From contig CAMDML010000011.1 in NCBI GenBank assembly GCA_945902215.1, positions 1 to 54,822 on the forward strand: a DNA stretch of 54,822 nt. The letters are read 5' to 3'. Shown here piece by piece: positions 1 through 9,743 of this stretch. A program made the translations under genes and the position numbers. This DNA is from Klebsiella pneumoniae (GTDB lineage Bacteria; Pseudomonadota; Gammaproteobacteria; Pseudomonadales; Pseudohongiellaceae). A model generated the notes under the pieces. That model was given only the letters and a program-made list of their open reading frames with translations, ran no database searches and was not told the DNA's origin. Positions within the stretch are counted from its first letter, which is position 1, and each line of letters opens with the position of its first letter.

Positions 1-1150
<1,150 letters not shown>

Positions 1151-1385
1151 TAAAGCTTTCGGTAACAACCAACCTAAGCAAAGCTTACGCTAGCCACTAC
1201 CTGATTCTTTTAATGTCCGAAGGACACGACTCAATTTAAACAACTTACTTTTAAGCCAAGTACAAAGACCCGAGCCGAAGCCCAGACCAACGTACTGAAT
1301 GAATTAACAGTGTTGCTTACTCTTGAGTCTTTTATCGTTAAGACAAAAGCCCAACAGCAAGCGCCCACTTCTATTACTTGATCGT
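1151..1385 (-). other. rrn leader between boxA and 16S
   Basis: Transcribed leader of the rRNA operon, about 235 nt, AT-rich compared with the gene. It would contain the 5' arm of the RNase III processing stem whose partner lies downstream of 16S outside the window. No open reading frame of interest was seen. Confidence 0.7.
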
Positions 1386-1398
1386 TCTGTTAAAGAGC
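1386..1398 (-). promoter_or_regulatory. rrn antitermination boxA
   Basis: The minus strand reads GCTCTTTAACAGA, nearly the classical boxA core (TGCTCTTTAACAA) where the NusB/NusE antitermination complex loads on rRNA transcripts. It lies about 75 nt downstream of the promoter and 235 nt upstream of 16S, the normal place. Confidence 0.8.
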
Positions 1399-1473
1399 TA
1401 TTCCAGGGGAAACTGACCGGCCTTTTTTACCGCTCAACAACCCCACGCAGACCCTCGCCTGCGGAGAGCGCGC

Positions 1474-1501
1474 ATTATACTCACCAGACTCAAACTGACA
1501 A
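1474..1501 (-). promoter_or_regulatory. rrn operon sigma-70 promoter
   Basis: On the minus strand a -35 box TTGTCA (1496-1501) is followed after 16 nt by a perfect -10 box TATAAT (1474-1479). The stretch just downstream is GC-rich (GCGCGCTC), a discriminator typical of stringently controlled rRNA promoters. The T-rich stretch upstream (1514-1521) could act as an UP element. Confidence 0.8.
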
Positions 1502-1513
1502 GGGGAATGGGGG

Positions 1514-1540
1514 AAAAAGATTTGAGGGGGACAAACCCTC
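1514..1540 (-). terminator. possible weak terminator of tyrS
   Basis: Just after the tyrS stop the minus strand has a stem GAGGG/CCCTC (1536-1540 with 1524-1528, 7-nt loop) followed by AAATCTTTTT. The stem is short and the T-run is offset by five bases, so this is a weak candidate. It would separate tyrS from the rrn promoter that begins immediately downstream in the same direction. Confidence 0.35.
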
Positions 1541-1546
1541 GGGAAG

Positions 1547-2830
1547 TCAGGGCTTGTAGTATAGGTGGAACAGCTTTTTTCCCCTTCGTACAAGGAAGTA
1601 TCGACCGAACAGAGCCTGCCCTTGAAGAAGCAGAGTTGCGGGGTCGGAAATCTTTTCGCCGTTAATGCTCACGGCCCCGTTACAGATGAACTCCCTTGCC
1701 ATTTTATTGGACGCTGCCAATTCACTTGCAACCAATGCTTCCACAAGCCCCATGGATTGCACCTGATGCAAGGATGATGGCAAGCCATCAAGGCGTAGCT
1801 GTGCGAAATCACTTTCAGTCAAGGATGTTATGTTGTCACTGAACAAGGCCTGACTGATGCGTTCGGCAGCCATCAATCCCTCTTTGCCGTGCACCAACTG
1901 TGTAACTTCGCGGGCCAATATTCCCTGTGCTTCAGGCCGACCTGCGGCAGACTGGTCACGAAGCTCAATCTCATCAATTTCCGCTGGCTCGATAAACGTG
2001 AAAAATCGGAGAAATTTGTAAACATCGGCATCTGCAGTATTGATCCAGAACTGATAGAAGGCGTAACAGGAGGTTTTCGCCGGGTCGAGCCAGATAGTTC
2101 CTTCTTCGGTCTTGCCGAATTTGCCACCGTCAGCCTTCGTCACCAACGGCAAGGTGAGTCCAAAAACCTGATGCTGATTCAGGCGCCGGGTCAAATCGAT
2201 ACCAGCTGTAATGTTTCCCCATTGGTCACTTCCCCCAATCTGCAAAGAGCAGGAGTAATCCCGGTTAAGCACGGCGAAATCCAACGCCTGCAAAATCATA
2301 TAGGTGAACTCGGTGAAAGAGATGCCCTCACCATCACGCTCGATCCTCTGTCTGACACTTTCTTTCTGAATCATGGCGTTGACGGAAAAATGCTTGCCAA
2401 TGTCGCGTAAAAACTCGAGAGCAGTTAAATCCCCAGTCCAATCCAGGTTGTTTACGACGAGCGCGGAATTGCCAGCACAATCAAAATCGATGAAGCGAGA
2501 AACTTGAGCTTTGATCTTGCTCGTCCACTCCGCTGTTACTTCCAGCGAATTGAGCTTCCGCTCTTTTGACTTGAAACTCGGATCGCCGATCATCCCGGTG
2601 GCCCCACCAACCAGCGCAATAGGCTTGTGGCCAGCCTCTTGAAAACGCCGTAAAGCAAGTAATGGCACCAGTGAGCCAATGTGAAGACTGTCGGCCGTCG
2701 GATCAAAACCACAGTAAACGATGCGACTTCGTTCGTTCAGATGTGATTCCAGCTCCTCCTCAGCCGTGATCTGGCTGACCAGCCCCCTGAGTTTGAGGTT
2801 TTCCAGCAATGCGGTACTTCGATGCAACAT
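1547..2830 (-). CDS. tyrS: Tyrosyl-tRNA synthetase
   Basis: Class I aminoacyl-tRNA synthetase that charges tRNA-Tyr in the cytoplasm. The protein follows the E. coli TyrS pattern along its whole length: [14 protein letters not shown] near the N-terminus, the tyrosine-binding [18 protein letters not shown] block, the KMSKS-type loop KFGKT, and a C-terminal S4-like RNA-binding domain ending in [13 protein letters not shown]. At 427 aa it matches the usual length. I chose the ATG at 2830; a TTG at 2845 would add five residues. Oddity: the first signature reads HIGS where HIGH or HLGH is usual, so the second histidine is serine (codon TCA). The gene lies directly upstream of the rRNA operon on the same strand and is divergent from the M23 peptidase gene. 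Confidence 0.96.
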   Translation of the reverse strand: MLHRSTALLENLKLRGLVSQITAEEELESHLNERSRIVYCGFDPTADSLHIGSLVPLLALRRFQEAGHKPIALVGGATGMIGDPSFKSKERKLNSLEVTAEWTSKIKAQVSRFIDFDCAGNSALVVNNLDWTGDLTALEFLRDIGKHFSVNAMIQKESVRQRIERDGEGISFTEFTYMILQALDFAVLNRDYSCSLQIGGSDQWGNITAGIDLTRRLNQHQVFGLTLPLVTKADGGKFGKTEEGTIWLDPAKTSCYAFYQFWINTADADVYKFLRFFTFIEPAEIDEIELRDQSAAGRPEAQGILAREVTQLVHGKEGLMAAERISQALFSDNITSLTESDFAQLRLDGLPSSLHQVQSMGLVEALVASELAASNKMAREFICNGAVSINGEKISDPATLLLQGQALFGRYFLVRRGKKLFHLYYKP

Positions 2831-2988
2831 TGTAGATGCCTGCAAAAATTGTCGGTTTCCGAAGGGGGTGCAGCTTTACAAGATGCCCGATCGTTTACAA
2901 GCCCACCTTCGCATTTCCAGCCTAGAAATACTCCTGATAAGCGGTCCTAAGCTGTGAGCTGATCGCAAGTATACGGGATAGGACTTTT

Positions 2989-2997
2989 TGTTATAAT
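2989..2997 (+). promoter_or_regulatory. extended -10 promoter of the M23 peptidase-anmK operon
   Basis: TGTTATAAT is a perfect extended -10 element (TG, one base, then TATAAT at 2992-2997), about 45 nt before the start codon at 3043. No convincing -35 box is visible, which is usual for extended -10 promoters. Confidence 0.5.
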
Positions 2998-3042
2998 CCA
3001 AACGATTACAACCCCTTCCTGACACGGCGCTTAAAATCCTTA

Positions 3043-4443
3043 ATGAAGCTGTTTGATTTAACGAAACAGGCTGTCAACAAGATGCGGCCCCGGCGGCATC
3101 AACTGACACTGGCAACATTAGCCACAGGACTATTGCTCCTGATGCTGGCAACGTACAAAGTTGACTCATCCAGCCCAGAACACCCTTCACTATTGAGCAA
3201 CCCATGGTTAGCAATAAGCTCTTTCATATCCCAATCTGAAAATCAGAATACTGCGGCTGACAATGCTAATCCCGTGACTGTCCCAGAATATGCAGTATCT
3301 CCTCCGGTAGATCCCAGACTCTTGCTCGAGGTGAGTAATGGCGACAACCTTTCCATTCTGTTCGACAAGGCCGGGCTCAGTGCGCAGGATGTTCTGGACG
3401 TCACCAGCAGCAGTGCTGATCCCGACACGCTCACTGACCTGCACCCAGGTGATCGTCTCGCCTTTGAAATAGATGACGACTTTACCCTGGTCTCATTCGA
3501 AGTGATCAAATCCCGACTCGAGAGCTTCACCTTCAGGCGCAACACCGATGCCAGCTACACCTATTTGCATGTCTTACGACAACCTGTAATCGAGCGCGTT
3601 TATAAAGAGGCCGTAATCACAGACTCCCTGTTTCAGGCAGCACAACGTGGCAACATCCCGGACGCAATGGCTTTGGAACTTGCCGATATTTTTGGCGGTG
3701 TCATCGACTTCATTATGGATACCCGCAAGGGCGACACGTTCAGTTTGCTATATGAAGAAAAAATTCTCGATGGCGAATTTATCGGCTATGGCAAAATTCT
3801 TGCCGCGCAATTCACCAATCAGGGTGAAACCCACACTGCGCTACGTTACGAAAACGCTGATGGTAGAAGTGACTTTTACAATCCAGAAGGCGAGAGCATG
3901 CGCAAAACTTTTCTGCAGAACCCTGTTGATTTCACCCGCATCAGCTCTGGATTCAACCTTTCCAGACGGCACCCTATCCTCAATACAATCCGCGCCCACA
4001 ATGGCATAGACTATGCAGCACCTAAAGGTACGCCGGTAGTAGCCACTGCCGATGGCAAGGTGACCTTTGCGGACCGCAACGGCTCCTTTGGCAAACTAGT
4101 GGTAATCGAGCATGGCGCGCGTTTTGTCACCAAATACGCGCACCTCGACACTTTTGCCGAAAATATCCGCAGCGGTGCCCGCGTCACTCAAAAGCAAGTC
4201 ATCGGATATGTCGGATCAACCGGCGGGGCAACCGGGCCACATCTGCATTATGAGTTTCTGATGGATGGCACGCACCGAAATTTCAGGACTGTCTTTGATC
4301 AACTGCCGCGCGCTGAATCACTTGTGGCAGCGGAGATGCCGCGCTTCCGGCAGCAAACCGTAATTTTTGTTGCCTTGCTTGCGGGCAAAGGCATACCACC
4401 TGCAGCACTGGCACATAACTCTGTCACCAATCGCCAAGAATGA
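3043..4443 (+). CDS. M23 family metallopeptidase (cell-wall endopeptidase)
   Basis: Membrane-anchored murein endopeptidase of the MepM/YebA type, expected to cut cross-links in periplasmic peptidoglycan. Residues 21-38 form one N-terminal membrane anchor. Residues about 92-180 form the OapA/LysM-like domain common in this family (SNGDNLSILFDKAGLS, LHPGDRL). The C-terminal LytM domain, about 308-405, has the zinc set: H319 and D323 in HNGIDYA, H367 in YAHL, and H400/H402 in PHLHYE. At 466 aa it has normal length. Residues 437-449 are a short hydrophobic stretch near the C-terminus. The stop overlaps the anmK start by four bases, so the two are co-translated; cell-wall cutting and anhydromuropeptide recycling fit together. 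Confidence 0.92.
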   Translation: MKLFDLTKQAVNKMRPRRHQLTLATLATGLLLLMLATYKVDSSSPEHPSLLSNPWLAISSFISQSENQNTAADNANPVTVPEYAVSPPVDPRLLLEVSNGDNLSILFDKAGLSAQDVLDVTSSSADPDTLTDLHPGDRLAFEIDDDFTLVSFEVIKSRLESFTFRRNTDASYTYLHVLRQPVIERVYKEAVITDSLFQAAQRGNIPDAMALELADIFGGVIDFIMDTRKGDTFSLLYEEKILDGEFIGYGKILAAQFTNQGETHTALRYENADGRSDFYNPEGESMRKTFLQNPVDFTRISSGFNLSRRHPILNTIRAHNGIDYAAPKGTPVVATADGKVTFADRNGSFGKLVVIEHGARFVTKYAHLDTFAENIRSGARVTQKQVIGYVGSTGGATGPHLHYEFLMDGTHRNFRTVFDQLPRAESLVAAEMPRFRQQTVIFVALLAGKGIPPAALAHNSVTNRQE

Positions 4444-5558
4444 AACCAGCGCTCTATATAGGGTTGATCTCCGGCACAAGCATGGATGCCGTGGATTGCG
4501 CTTTAGTTGATTGCACCGCTAATCTCCCCCGCCTGATTGATTTCATCAATACTGATATCGGTTCTGATCTCAAAACCCGCTTGCTTCAACTAGCGTCAAA
4601 CGAGAAAGTCGACTTGCGTCAGCTCGGCAGTACCGATGTTGAAGTGGCTGAACTGTTTGCCTCTGCAGTCAATACCCTTCTGGCGAAACACAAGCTTAAG
4701 GCTAATGAAATTGTTGCAATCGGTAGCCACGGCCAAACGATCTGGCACGAACCACCGCAGCGTGCTGCACTTCACCCGTTCACATTACAGATTGGGGATC
4801 CGAACACGCTGGCCGAACGGACAGGTATTACCGTGGTAGCGGACTTTCGGCGCAAGGATATGGCTGCAGGCGGGCAAGGCGCGCCGCTGGTCCCGGCTTT
4901 GCACCAGGAACTGTTCCAGAGCGCTGAACACGACCGTATCGTGCTGAATCTAGGCGGTATTGCGAACATCACCCTGCTTCCGAAAAACCGGCACTCCACT
5001 TTGGGCCTAGACACCGGCCCGGCGAGCGTACTCATGGACGCCTGGATCAAACGGCACTTCAACCGGGAATTCGATGACGCGGGTATGTGGGCCGCGAGCG
5101 GAAATGTGGATGCATCGTTGCTGGCGAGCCTGCTTGATGAACCCTATTTCTGTATGGCCGCTCCAAAAAGTACAGGGCGGGAATTCCTCAATCTCGCCTG
5201 GCTGGACCACAAGATTGCTCTGGCAGGCAACACGACACCTGTGGATGTGCAGGCCACCTTGCTGGAGTTCACGGTGCAGACTGTCCGCACTGAAATCAGA
5301 AAACTGCTGCAGTCCGGGGAAATCATCGTTTGTGGAGGCGGGGTCAGAAACTTGGCATTGCTTAAACGTCTACAGGCTGCACTGCCTGATTTCCGCGTAA
5401 GAACTTCAACTGAATTGGGTATTCATGCGGATTGTGTGGAAGCCGTAGCGTTTGCCTGGCTGGCGAAACTTACTCTGAACCGTGAGCAAGTGGACTTCAG
5501 CCCATTCACTGGTGCACGTCATGCAGTCATTGCGGGCGGCGTCTACTATCGGGAATAG
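4440..5558 (+). CDS. anmK: Anhydro-N-acetylmuramic acid kinase
   Basis: Phosphorylates and opens 1,6-anhydro-N-acetylmuramic acid, released during wall turnover, to MurNAc-6-phosphate in the cytoplasmic recycling pathway. The N-terminus LYIGLISGTSMDAVDCALVD is the family hallmark and ATP-binding loop. GSHGQTIWHEP, VADFRRKDMAAGGQGAPLVP, NLGGIANITLL and GLDTGPASVLMD follow in order, with ICGGG-type ATP motif IIVCGGGVRN near residue 300. 372 aa, standard length. It overlaps the upstream peptidase gene by four bases and converges on erpA with an 18-bp gap. Confidence 0.96.
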   Translation: MKPALYIGLISGTSMDAVDCALVDCTANLPRLIDFINTDIGSDLKTRLLQLASNEKVDLRQLGSTDVEVAELFASAVNTLLAKHKLKANEIVAIGSHGQTIWHEPPQRAALHPFTLQIGDPNTLAERTGITVVADFRRKDMAAGGQGAPLVPALHQELFQSAEHDRIVLNLGGIANITLLPKNRHSTLGLDTGPASVLMDAWIKRHFNREFDDAGMWAASGNVDASLLASLLDEPYFCMAAPKSTGREFLNLAWLDHKIALAGNTTPVDVQATLLEFTVQTVRTEIRKLLQSGEIIVCGGGVRNLALLKRLQAALPDFRVRTSTELGIHADCVEAVAFAWLAKLTLNREQVDFSPFTGARHAVIAGGVYYRE

Positions 5559-5576
5559 AACAGTCTAAGCGCTCGT

Positions 5577-5930
5577 TCAAATGGAGAAAGACATCCCGCA
5601 ACCACAGGTCGTAGCTGCAAGAGGGTTTTCAACGATGAAGCGCGAGCCCTGCAGGCCTTCGACATAGTCAATACTCGACCCGGTCAAATACTGGATACTC
5701 AGCGGGTCGACGAGCAGCTCAGCCCCGTCATTTCTCACCACCGTATCATCTTCATTTACCTGCTCGTCGAACGAAAACCCATACTGAAAGCCGGAACAAC
5801 CACCACCGGTTACATAAACGCGCAATTTCAGCTCCGGCTTGCCTTCTTCACCGATGAGTGCGTTCACTTTGCGGGCTGCATTGGCAGTCAACCGCATGAC
5901 CGAAGGATCGTGTGTTTCTACAACTGACAT
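5577..5930 (-). CDS. erpA: Iron-sulfur cluster insertion protein ErpA
   Basis: A-type carrier that delivers Fe-S clusters to apoproteins, including isoprenoid-synthesis enzymes. The protein closely follows E. coli Erp[50 protein letters not shown] and the C-terminal [11 protein letters not shown]. The three cluster-binding cysteines are in GGGCSG and CGCG. I chose the ATG at 5930, which gives 117 aa and the family's usual N-terminus; ATG 5951 or TTG 5960 would add a few residues. It converges on anmK, and bactofilin lies upstream on the same strand. Confidence 0.95.
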   Translation of the reverse strand: MSVVETHDPSVMRLTANAARKVNALIGEEGKPELKLRVYVTGGGCSGFQYGFSFDEQVNEDDTVVRNDGAELLVDPLSIQYLTGSSIDYVEGLQGSRFIVENPLAATTCGCGMSFSI

Positions 5931-6000
5931 GGCAAGTTCATTCGTAAACATAGATCGCAATATTGTAAATAACCAACAGATTTAGTCAAGTATTGTGACT

Positions 6001-6471
6001 TCAGCGGACAATGGGATCGTACTCACTCAGAGTTGAGTCAGCATCCTCGCGGTACTGGGGATTGTTCTGGATTGCAGCTGCGGACTTGGCGTCCGATACC
6101 TGCCGGGGGAGTAGTTCACCGGCTGCACGATGGCTGAGCGAGCCGTTTACCTCAGACCCCATCACCATTTCGATCAGGTGATAGTGAACATTGCCTGTAA
6201 CCCGCGCCTTGCCCGCCAATTCGATATGGTTATTGGAGTAGACATCCCCTTCCACCATTCCATTAATGACAATCATAGGCGACTGTATCTCACCTTTTAC
6301 GAGTCCGGTTTCACGCACCCTGACCGATGCAGTCGAATCATCGTCAGCATAAATATTCCCGAAAATGCGTCCTTCAATTTCCAGGGTACCGCTGAAGTGG
6401 ATATCACCCATGATCTCCGTAGCCTTGGAAATCAGCGTAGTGATATTTGAAGCATTGAATGTTTTTTTCAC
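6001..6471 (-). CDS. Bactofilin (polymer-forming cytoskeletal protein)
   Basis: Bactofilin (DUF583) proteins polymerise without nucleotide into filaments that shape cells or position wall enzymes. Residues about 20-115 show the right-handed beta-helix pattern of short repeated G-x-(I/V)-x strands: GDIHFSGTLEIEGRIFGNIY, VKGEIQSPMIVINGMVEGDV, ARVTGNVHYHLIEM. Both ends are polar and probably disordered. 156 aa is typical. The start is GTG at 6471 with a GGGG stretch before it. It sits between erpA and a membrane protein on the same strand; the arrangement fits a wall-morphology role near anmK and the M23 gene, but that is inference. Confidence 0.88.
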   Translation of the reverse strand: MKKTFNASNITTLISKATEIMGDIHFSGTLEIEGRIFGNIYADDDSTASVRVRETGLVKGEIQSPMIVINGMVEGDVYSNNHIELAGKARVTGNVHYHLIEMVMGSEVNGSLSHRAAGELLPRQVSDAKSAAAIQNNPQYREDADSTLSEYDPIVR

Positions 6472-6533
6472 AGAAACCCCAGTGTTTCATCTCCTGCATG
6501 CTCTGCATCCAGGTCTAAAAAGTGCCAACACGA

Positions 6534-7271
6534 TCAATTCTCGACAAGCCAACCAAAGCTTTTTTGCACGGTTTTGGCATTATCCCCCAAGGCAACTGCG
6601 AGAATCTGCACCTTGGTAGGCTCGAAATTTTCCGGCAGACCTAATTCGCCTTCGATGTTCTGGAAATAACGGAATTGCAGGCGTATATCGGATTCCGTTA
6701 CTGATGCAGAAAGCTCACTCAAAGGTATCGAAATTTCCTGATAATCGCGCAAGCCAACCACGTTGATATTCGCATAACCGTCGATCAGATTTTCGTTGTT
6801 TCCCTGCTGCTTGAGCTCAAGCTTGAAACGAATCGTGGCCGGATTATCCGTAGCCACCAGATCAAGCTGACCGATGACAAGCCCCGTTTCGGCATTTTCC
6901 GGTGACATGATCTGCTTGTAGAACAGCACGTCTTCTTCGAGCTGGGAAATATTCTCGCGCAAACCCACTATGGTTTGTTGCACGTTTTCCAAGGCTTGCT
7001 TGTCAACAGTGCCGGCTTGCTCCAGATTCAGTAATTGCTGCCTGAGCGCGCTGTTCTCCTGTTCGATCTGCAGCACCGCGTCCTGCAATTCGTCCCGCTG
7101 GATGCGCGCCTCACCGTTCTCACTTACACCCGCACTGAACCCATAAAGAAAAGCGGCGCCACCGGTCAACAACAGCGCAAGAGCAATGGCGCTACGCACC
7201 CACAGTTGTTGTGTTGGCCGGTAAGGGACAACAATCATTTTCTCCTGCTTGCTTCCTTTTACTGTTGCCAT
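6534..7271 (-). CDS. DUF6776-like single-pass membrane protein with coiled coil
   Basis: Function unknown. The start at 7271 is fixed by a strong ribosome binding site (AGGGGG, 8 nt upstream), giving 245 aa. After a short basic N-terminus there is one membrane helix (about residues 27-47, ALALLLTGGAAFLYGFSAG), then a coiled coil of about 60 residues rich in Q, E and L, then a beta-rich periplasmic domain (LVIGQLDLVATDNPATIRFK and onward). This layout matches the DUF6776 family found next to bactofilin and erpA in gammaproteobacteria. The gene runs toward bactofilin with a 62-bp gap and may share its transcript. A partnership between the two is plausible but unproven. Confidence 0.75.
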   Translation of the reverse strand: MATVKGSKQEKMIVVPYRPTQQLWVRSAIALALLLTGGAAFLYGFSAGVSENGEARIQRDELQDAVLQIEQENSALRQQLLNLEQAGTVDKQALENVQQTIVGLRENISQLEEDVLFYKQIMSPENAETGLVIGQLDLVATDNPATIRFKLELKQQGNNENLIDGYANINVVGLRDYQEISIPLSELSASVTESDIRLQFRYFQNIEGELGLPENFEPTKVQILAVALGDNAKTVQKSFGWLVEN

Positions 7272-7609
7272 ATCAACCCCCTGTTCATTTGCAGCGGCCA
7301 ACAAACAACCGCAGGGCTGCCCGCCAGGCAAGGCGGGGCTATCTTGCATTATAAGAGTCTGCTGATTGAAAAGAAGGCTAATTACCAGGTTTGTACAGAG
7401 CCCCGCAGCCATCTGGCGCGGAACCTTGGTCACTCTACGCGATATTTGCACATGTGCTAACTGAACTGGGGTATTACCAGCAGAAAATTCTCCACATGTT
7501 CTCACGCCAGTTTGATGACCCTGCAGTTCGAACGTGTGTGTAGTACCTCAAATCTGGCGCCCATGAATAGCCGGCAGCCAAATTCATCACCCAGACTTAC
7601 TGGCGCTTC
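7272..7609. other. intergenic region without recognised gene
   Basis: About 340 bp between the 5' end of the DUF6776-like gene and the end of a decayed gene. It should hold the promoter for the membrane protein and bactofilin; I could not pick clear -35/-10 boxes. Nothing else is recognised. Confidence 0.5.
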
Positions 7610-8745
7610 TTAAATGACTGCACCACCATCGTTCAGGAATACGTAACCGAATGAGCGGGCTTCCTGCACCATGATGACATCCCCAGCGTTGTAGCGGCGA
7701 ATCTCATCCTCTGCAAGTATCTGCGCGCCCATTGGTTCGAGAGCAGATCACCAAGTCAGAGCGAAAGATAATAATTCATCAAGGATGTATAGATACCAAC
7801 ATCACCATCGAGCACAGTGTAGCGCTTTCCTGAACTCACCAATGAGAAGGCGGTGTTGAATTTGTTGGGCAGATGTTCAACATGCACGAACAAGATCCCT
7901 CCGAATCAGAACGCAGTGCATCTGCAGGATCGCCGTGTATGGCACCAGCGCCACCATCGGCTACAAGCAGATCAAAGCACTCGGCGTAGATCTTTTCCAG
8001 CGCATGGTACGTTTCGATACTAACTATGCCCTCACCCGTCATGATCTTGATGGATGACATGCCGTGATTGTCACCAATGACGCTCTTTTTTTTCTGCAGA
8101 CCTTTGTATGTTGTCACAAAGGTCCTGCCAATCGCAGGAATGCTGTGAACTGTAATGTGTATCCTGTTTCCCATACCTTAATAATTGATGCTCTGTCCTG
8201 GCACAACTTCGACAATATCGAAATACTCCTCAATCAGTTCCCGGCTCCAGTTCATATGGCAACTGAGCTTCTCCATCACCATATTGAAAATGGGCCAGGT
8301 CGTGATGACTCCAACTTTGTTGGGCATCAGGATCAGGGGAAACAAGGCGCAGTGGTCATTATGCAAGCGGGTCAGGAACAAGGCTGAAATCTTGTTTTTG
8401 GAAATCCCCCGGCAATCAGTTGCTTGTCGAGGTTGGGTAAGGAGTCAATCAGGATATAGTCACCGCTGTAGCACAGCGCAAGCCAGGTACAGGGCTCGTC
8501 GGCGGCAAAGCCGGAAGCACTGCCCAGAATTTCCAGACCAAGCTTCACCAGCTCGCGGGGCACATAATCGGTCTGGAGCAAATAAGGTAGGGCCATCGTG
8601 GAATCCGCACCCAGATCCACCGTTGAGCATCCTTCACGGCCTCAGTGCAAAGTTTAAGACACGGCTGCCGTCGGCGGGGCAAATTATTTCGAGAGCTTGC
8701 ATGGGTGATTGTGTCCTTTGGAAAACACAGGAGCTGAAGTTCATC
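7610..8745 (-). pseudogene. decayed MBL-fold plus cyclic-nucleotide-binding protein
   Basis: Pieces of one protein lie in order on the minus strand but in shifting frames. The N-terminal part (about 8745-8375) reads ELQLLCFPKDTITHA and DYVPRELVKLGLEI. The next (8381-8178) has LTRLHNDHCALFPLIL, the metal motif of metallo-beta-lactamases with its first His now Arg, and PIFNMVMEKLSCHMNW. The next (8174-7895) has VHSIPAIGRTF, VIGDNHGMSSI and LLVADGGAGAIHGDPADAL. Then HLPNKFNTAFSLVSSGKRY in another frame reaches a TGA at 7756. The last (7732-7610) has EIRRYNAGDVIMVQEA, a cNMP-binding-domain fragment. At least three frameshifts and one internal stop mean no intact product. The family is known from full-length proteins with an MBL domain followed by a cAMP-type domain. 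Confidence 0.75.
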
Positions 8746-8830
8746 CCGGATTCGAGCTGAAGTTTGGCGCTTTAGCCACAGGAAGAATTTCCGTTTCCGG
8801 CAAAATACCAACCCCGGCTAGAAATCGCTC

Positions 8831-9742
8831 CTATATCAACTTCACCCGGTAAAGCTTCCGTATCAAGAGGGCGAGCAACGCAAACACCAGGTCGCCAGCC
8901 ACGGAGAACAGTCTGAACAATACCACCACTGCTACTGCCTGGCCTGGATCCAGGATGGGTTGTGCCAGCACCATGAAGACAAACTCCCTGACCCCAAGGC
9001 CACCAGAAGCTCCGGGAGTCACATAGCCCACGACAAAAGCAAGCGCGAAAAGCACTGAACACAACAAGCCACCTGCTGTTTGCAGATCGAACACTAAACT
9101 GAAAAGCAGACTGAATGCTTGTCCGTAACAGAGGAAGGACAGAAGATAGAGAAGCACCACGATACCCATATCCAGTCCGGAGGCATGCAAAAGCCTTAAC
9201 CTGAACAGGACGATCACCCCCATGGCAAGCAACAACAGGGAGAGCAAACCCAATACCGGCAAAGACCATACGTCTGGTTGCACATAATGCACATAGAGCA
9301 GGCCAAGACTGCATCCGCTCAGGCACAACAAGAGCACTTCATAGATTGAAAAGAAGAAGGCGGTTTTCGTATCGGTATGATGCTTGATCAAGAAGAAACG
9401 GCCGACAAGATGCAGCACATTGCCAGGCAGATACTTTGCCATCTGCGCCAGACCGTTGAGTGCAACACTGAAAGGCAGTGTGAGCGTACCAGAGTGCTTT
9501 CTGAGCAGAAGCCAAGCGGCGATACTGCCCAACAGGTTCCCCAGCACGACTACAAATATACTGGCCGTGCTGGCCAGCATGAAAGCGCGATTGATCTTTA
9601 CCTCTGCCAGTTGCTCCCGCTCGAGATAAAGTGCCCGGCAGATCAGCAAGATAAAGCCCAGCGATATACCCAGCCCCAGCCACCGCGCCATACGGCTACC
9701 CATGACGCGGGACATGACATTGAGGAGGGAAGCAGAATTCAT
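8831..9742 (-). CDS. YbhN/UPF0104-type flippase-like membrane protein
   Basis: Integral membrane protein of the lysylphosphatidylglycerol synthase transmembrane-domain family (YbhN/AglD-like), whose members often sit in polysaccharide loci and may move or modify lipid-linked intermediates. About eight hydrophobic segments span its 303 aa. The family signature is AQMAKYLPGNVLHLVGR near residues 95-111, and the glycine-rich GYVTPGASGGLGVREFVF loop near 240-257 is also typical. It is the last gene of the leftward sugar locus and starts one base after the rfbH stop, so it is co-translated. Exact substrate unknown. It is not an aminoacyl-lipid synthase because the soluble catalytic domain is absent. 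Confidence 0.82.
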   Translation of the reverse strand: MNSASLLNVMSRVMGSRMARWLGLGISLGFILLICRALYLEREQLAEVKINRAFMLASTASIFVVVLGNLLGSIAAWLLLRKHSGTLTLPFSVALNGLAQMAKYLPGNVLHLVGRFFLIKHHTDTKTAFFFSIYEVLLLCLSGCSLGLLYVHYVQPDVWSLPVLGLLSLLLLAMGVIVLFRLRLLHASGLDMGIVVLLYLLSFLCYGQAFSLLFSLVFDLQTAGGLLCSVLFALAFVVGYVTPGASGGLGVREFVFMVLAQPILDPGQAVAVVVLFRLFSVAGDLVFALLALLIRKLYRVKLI

Positions 9743-9743
9743 C

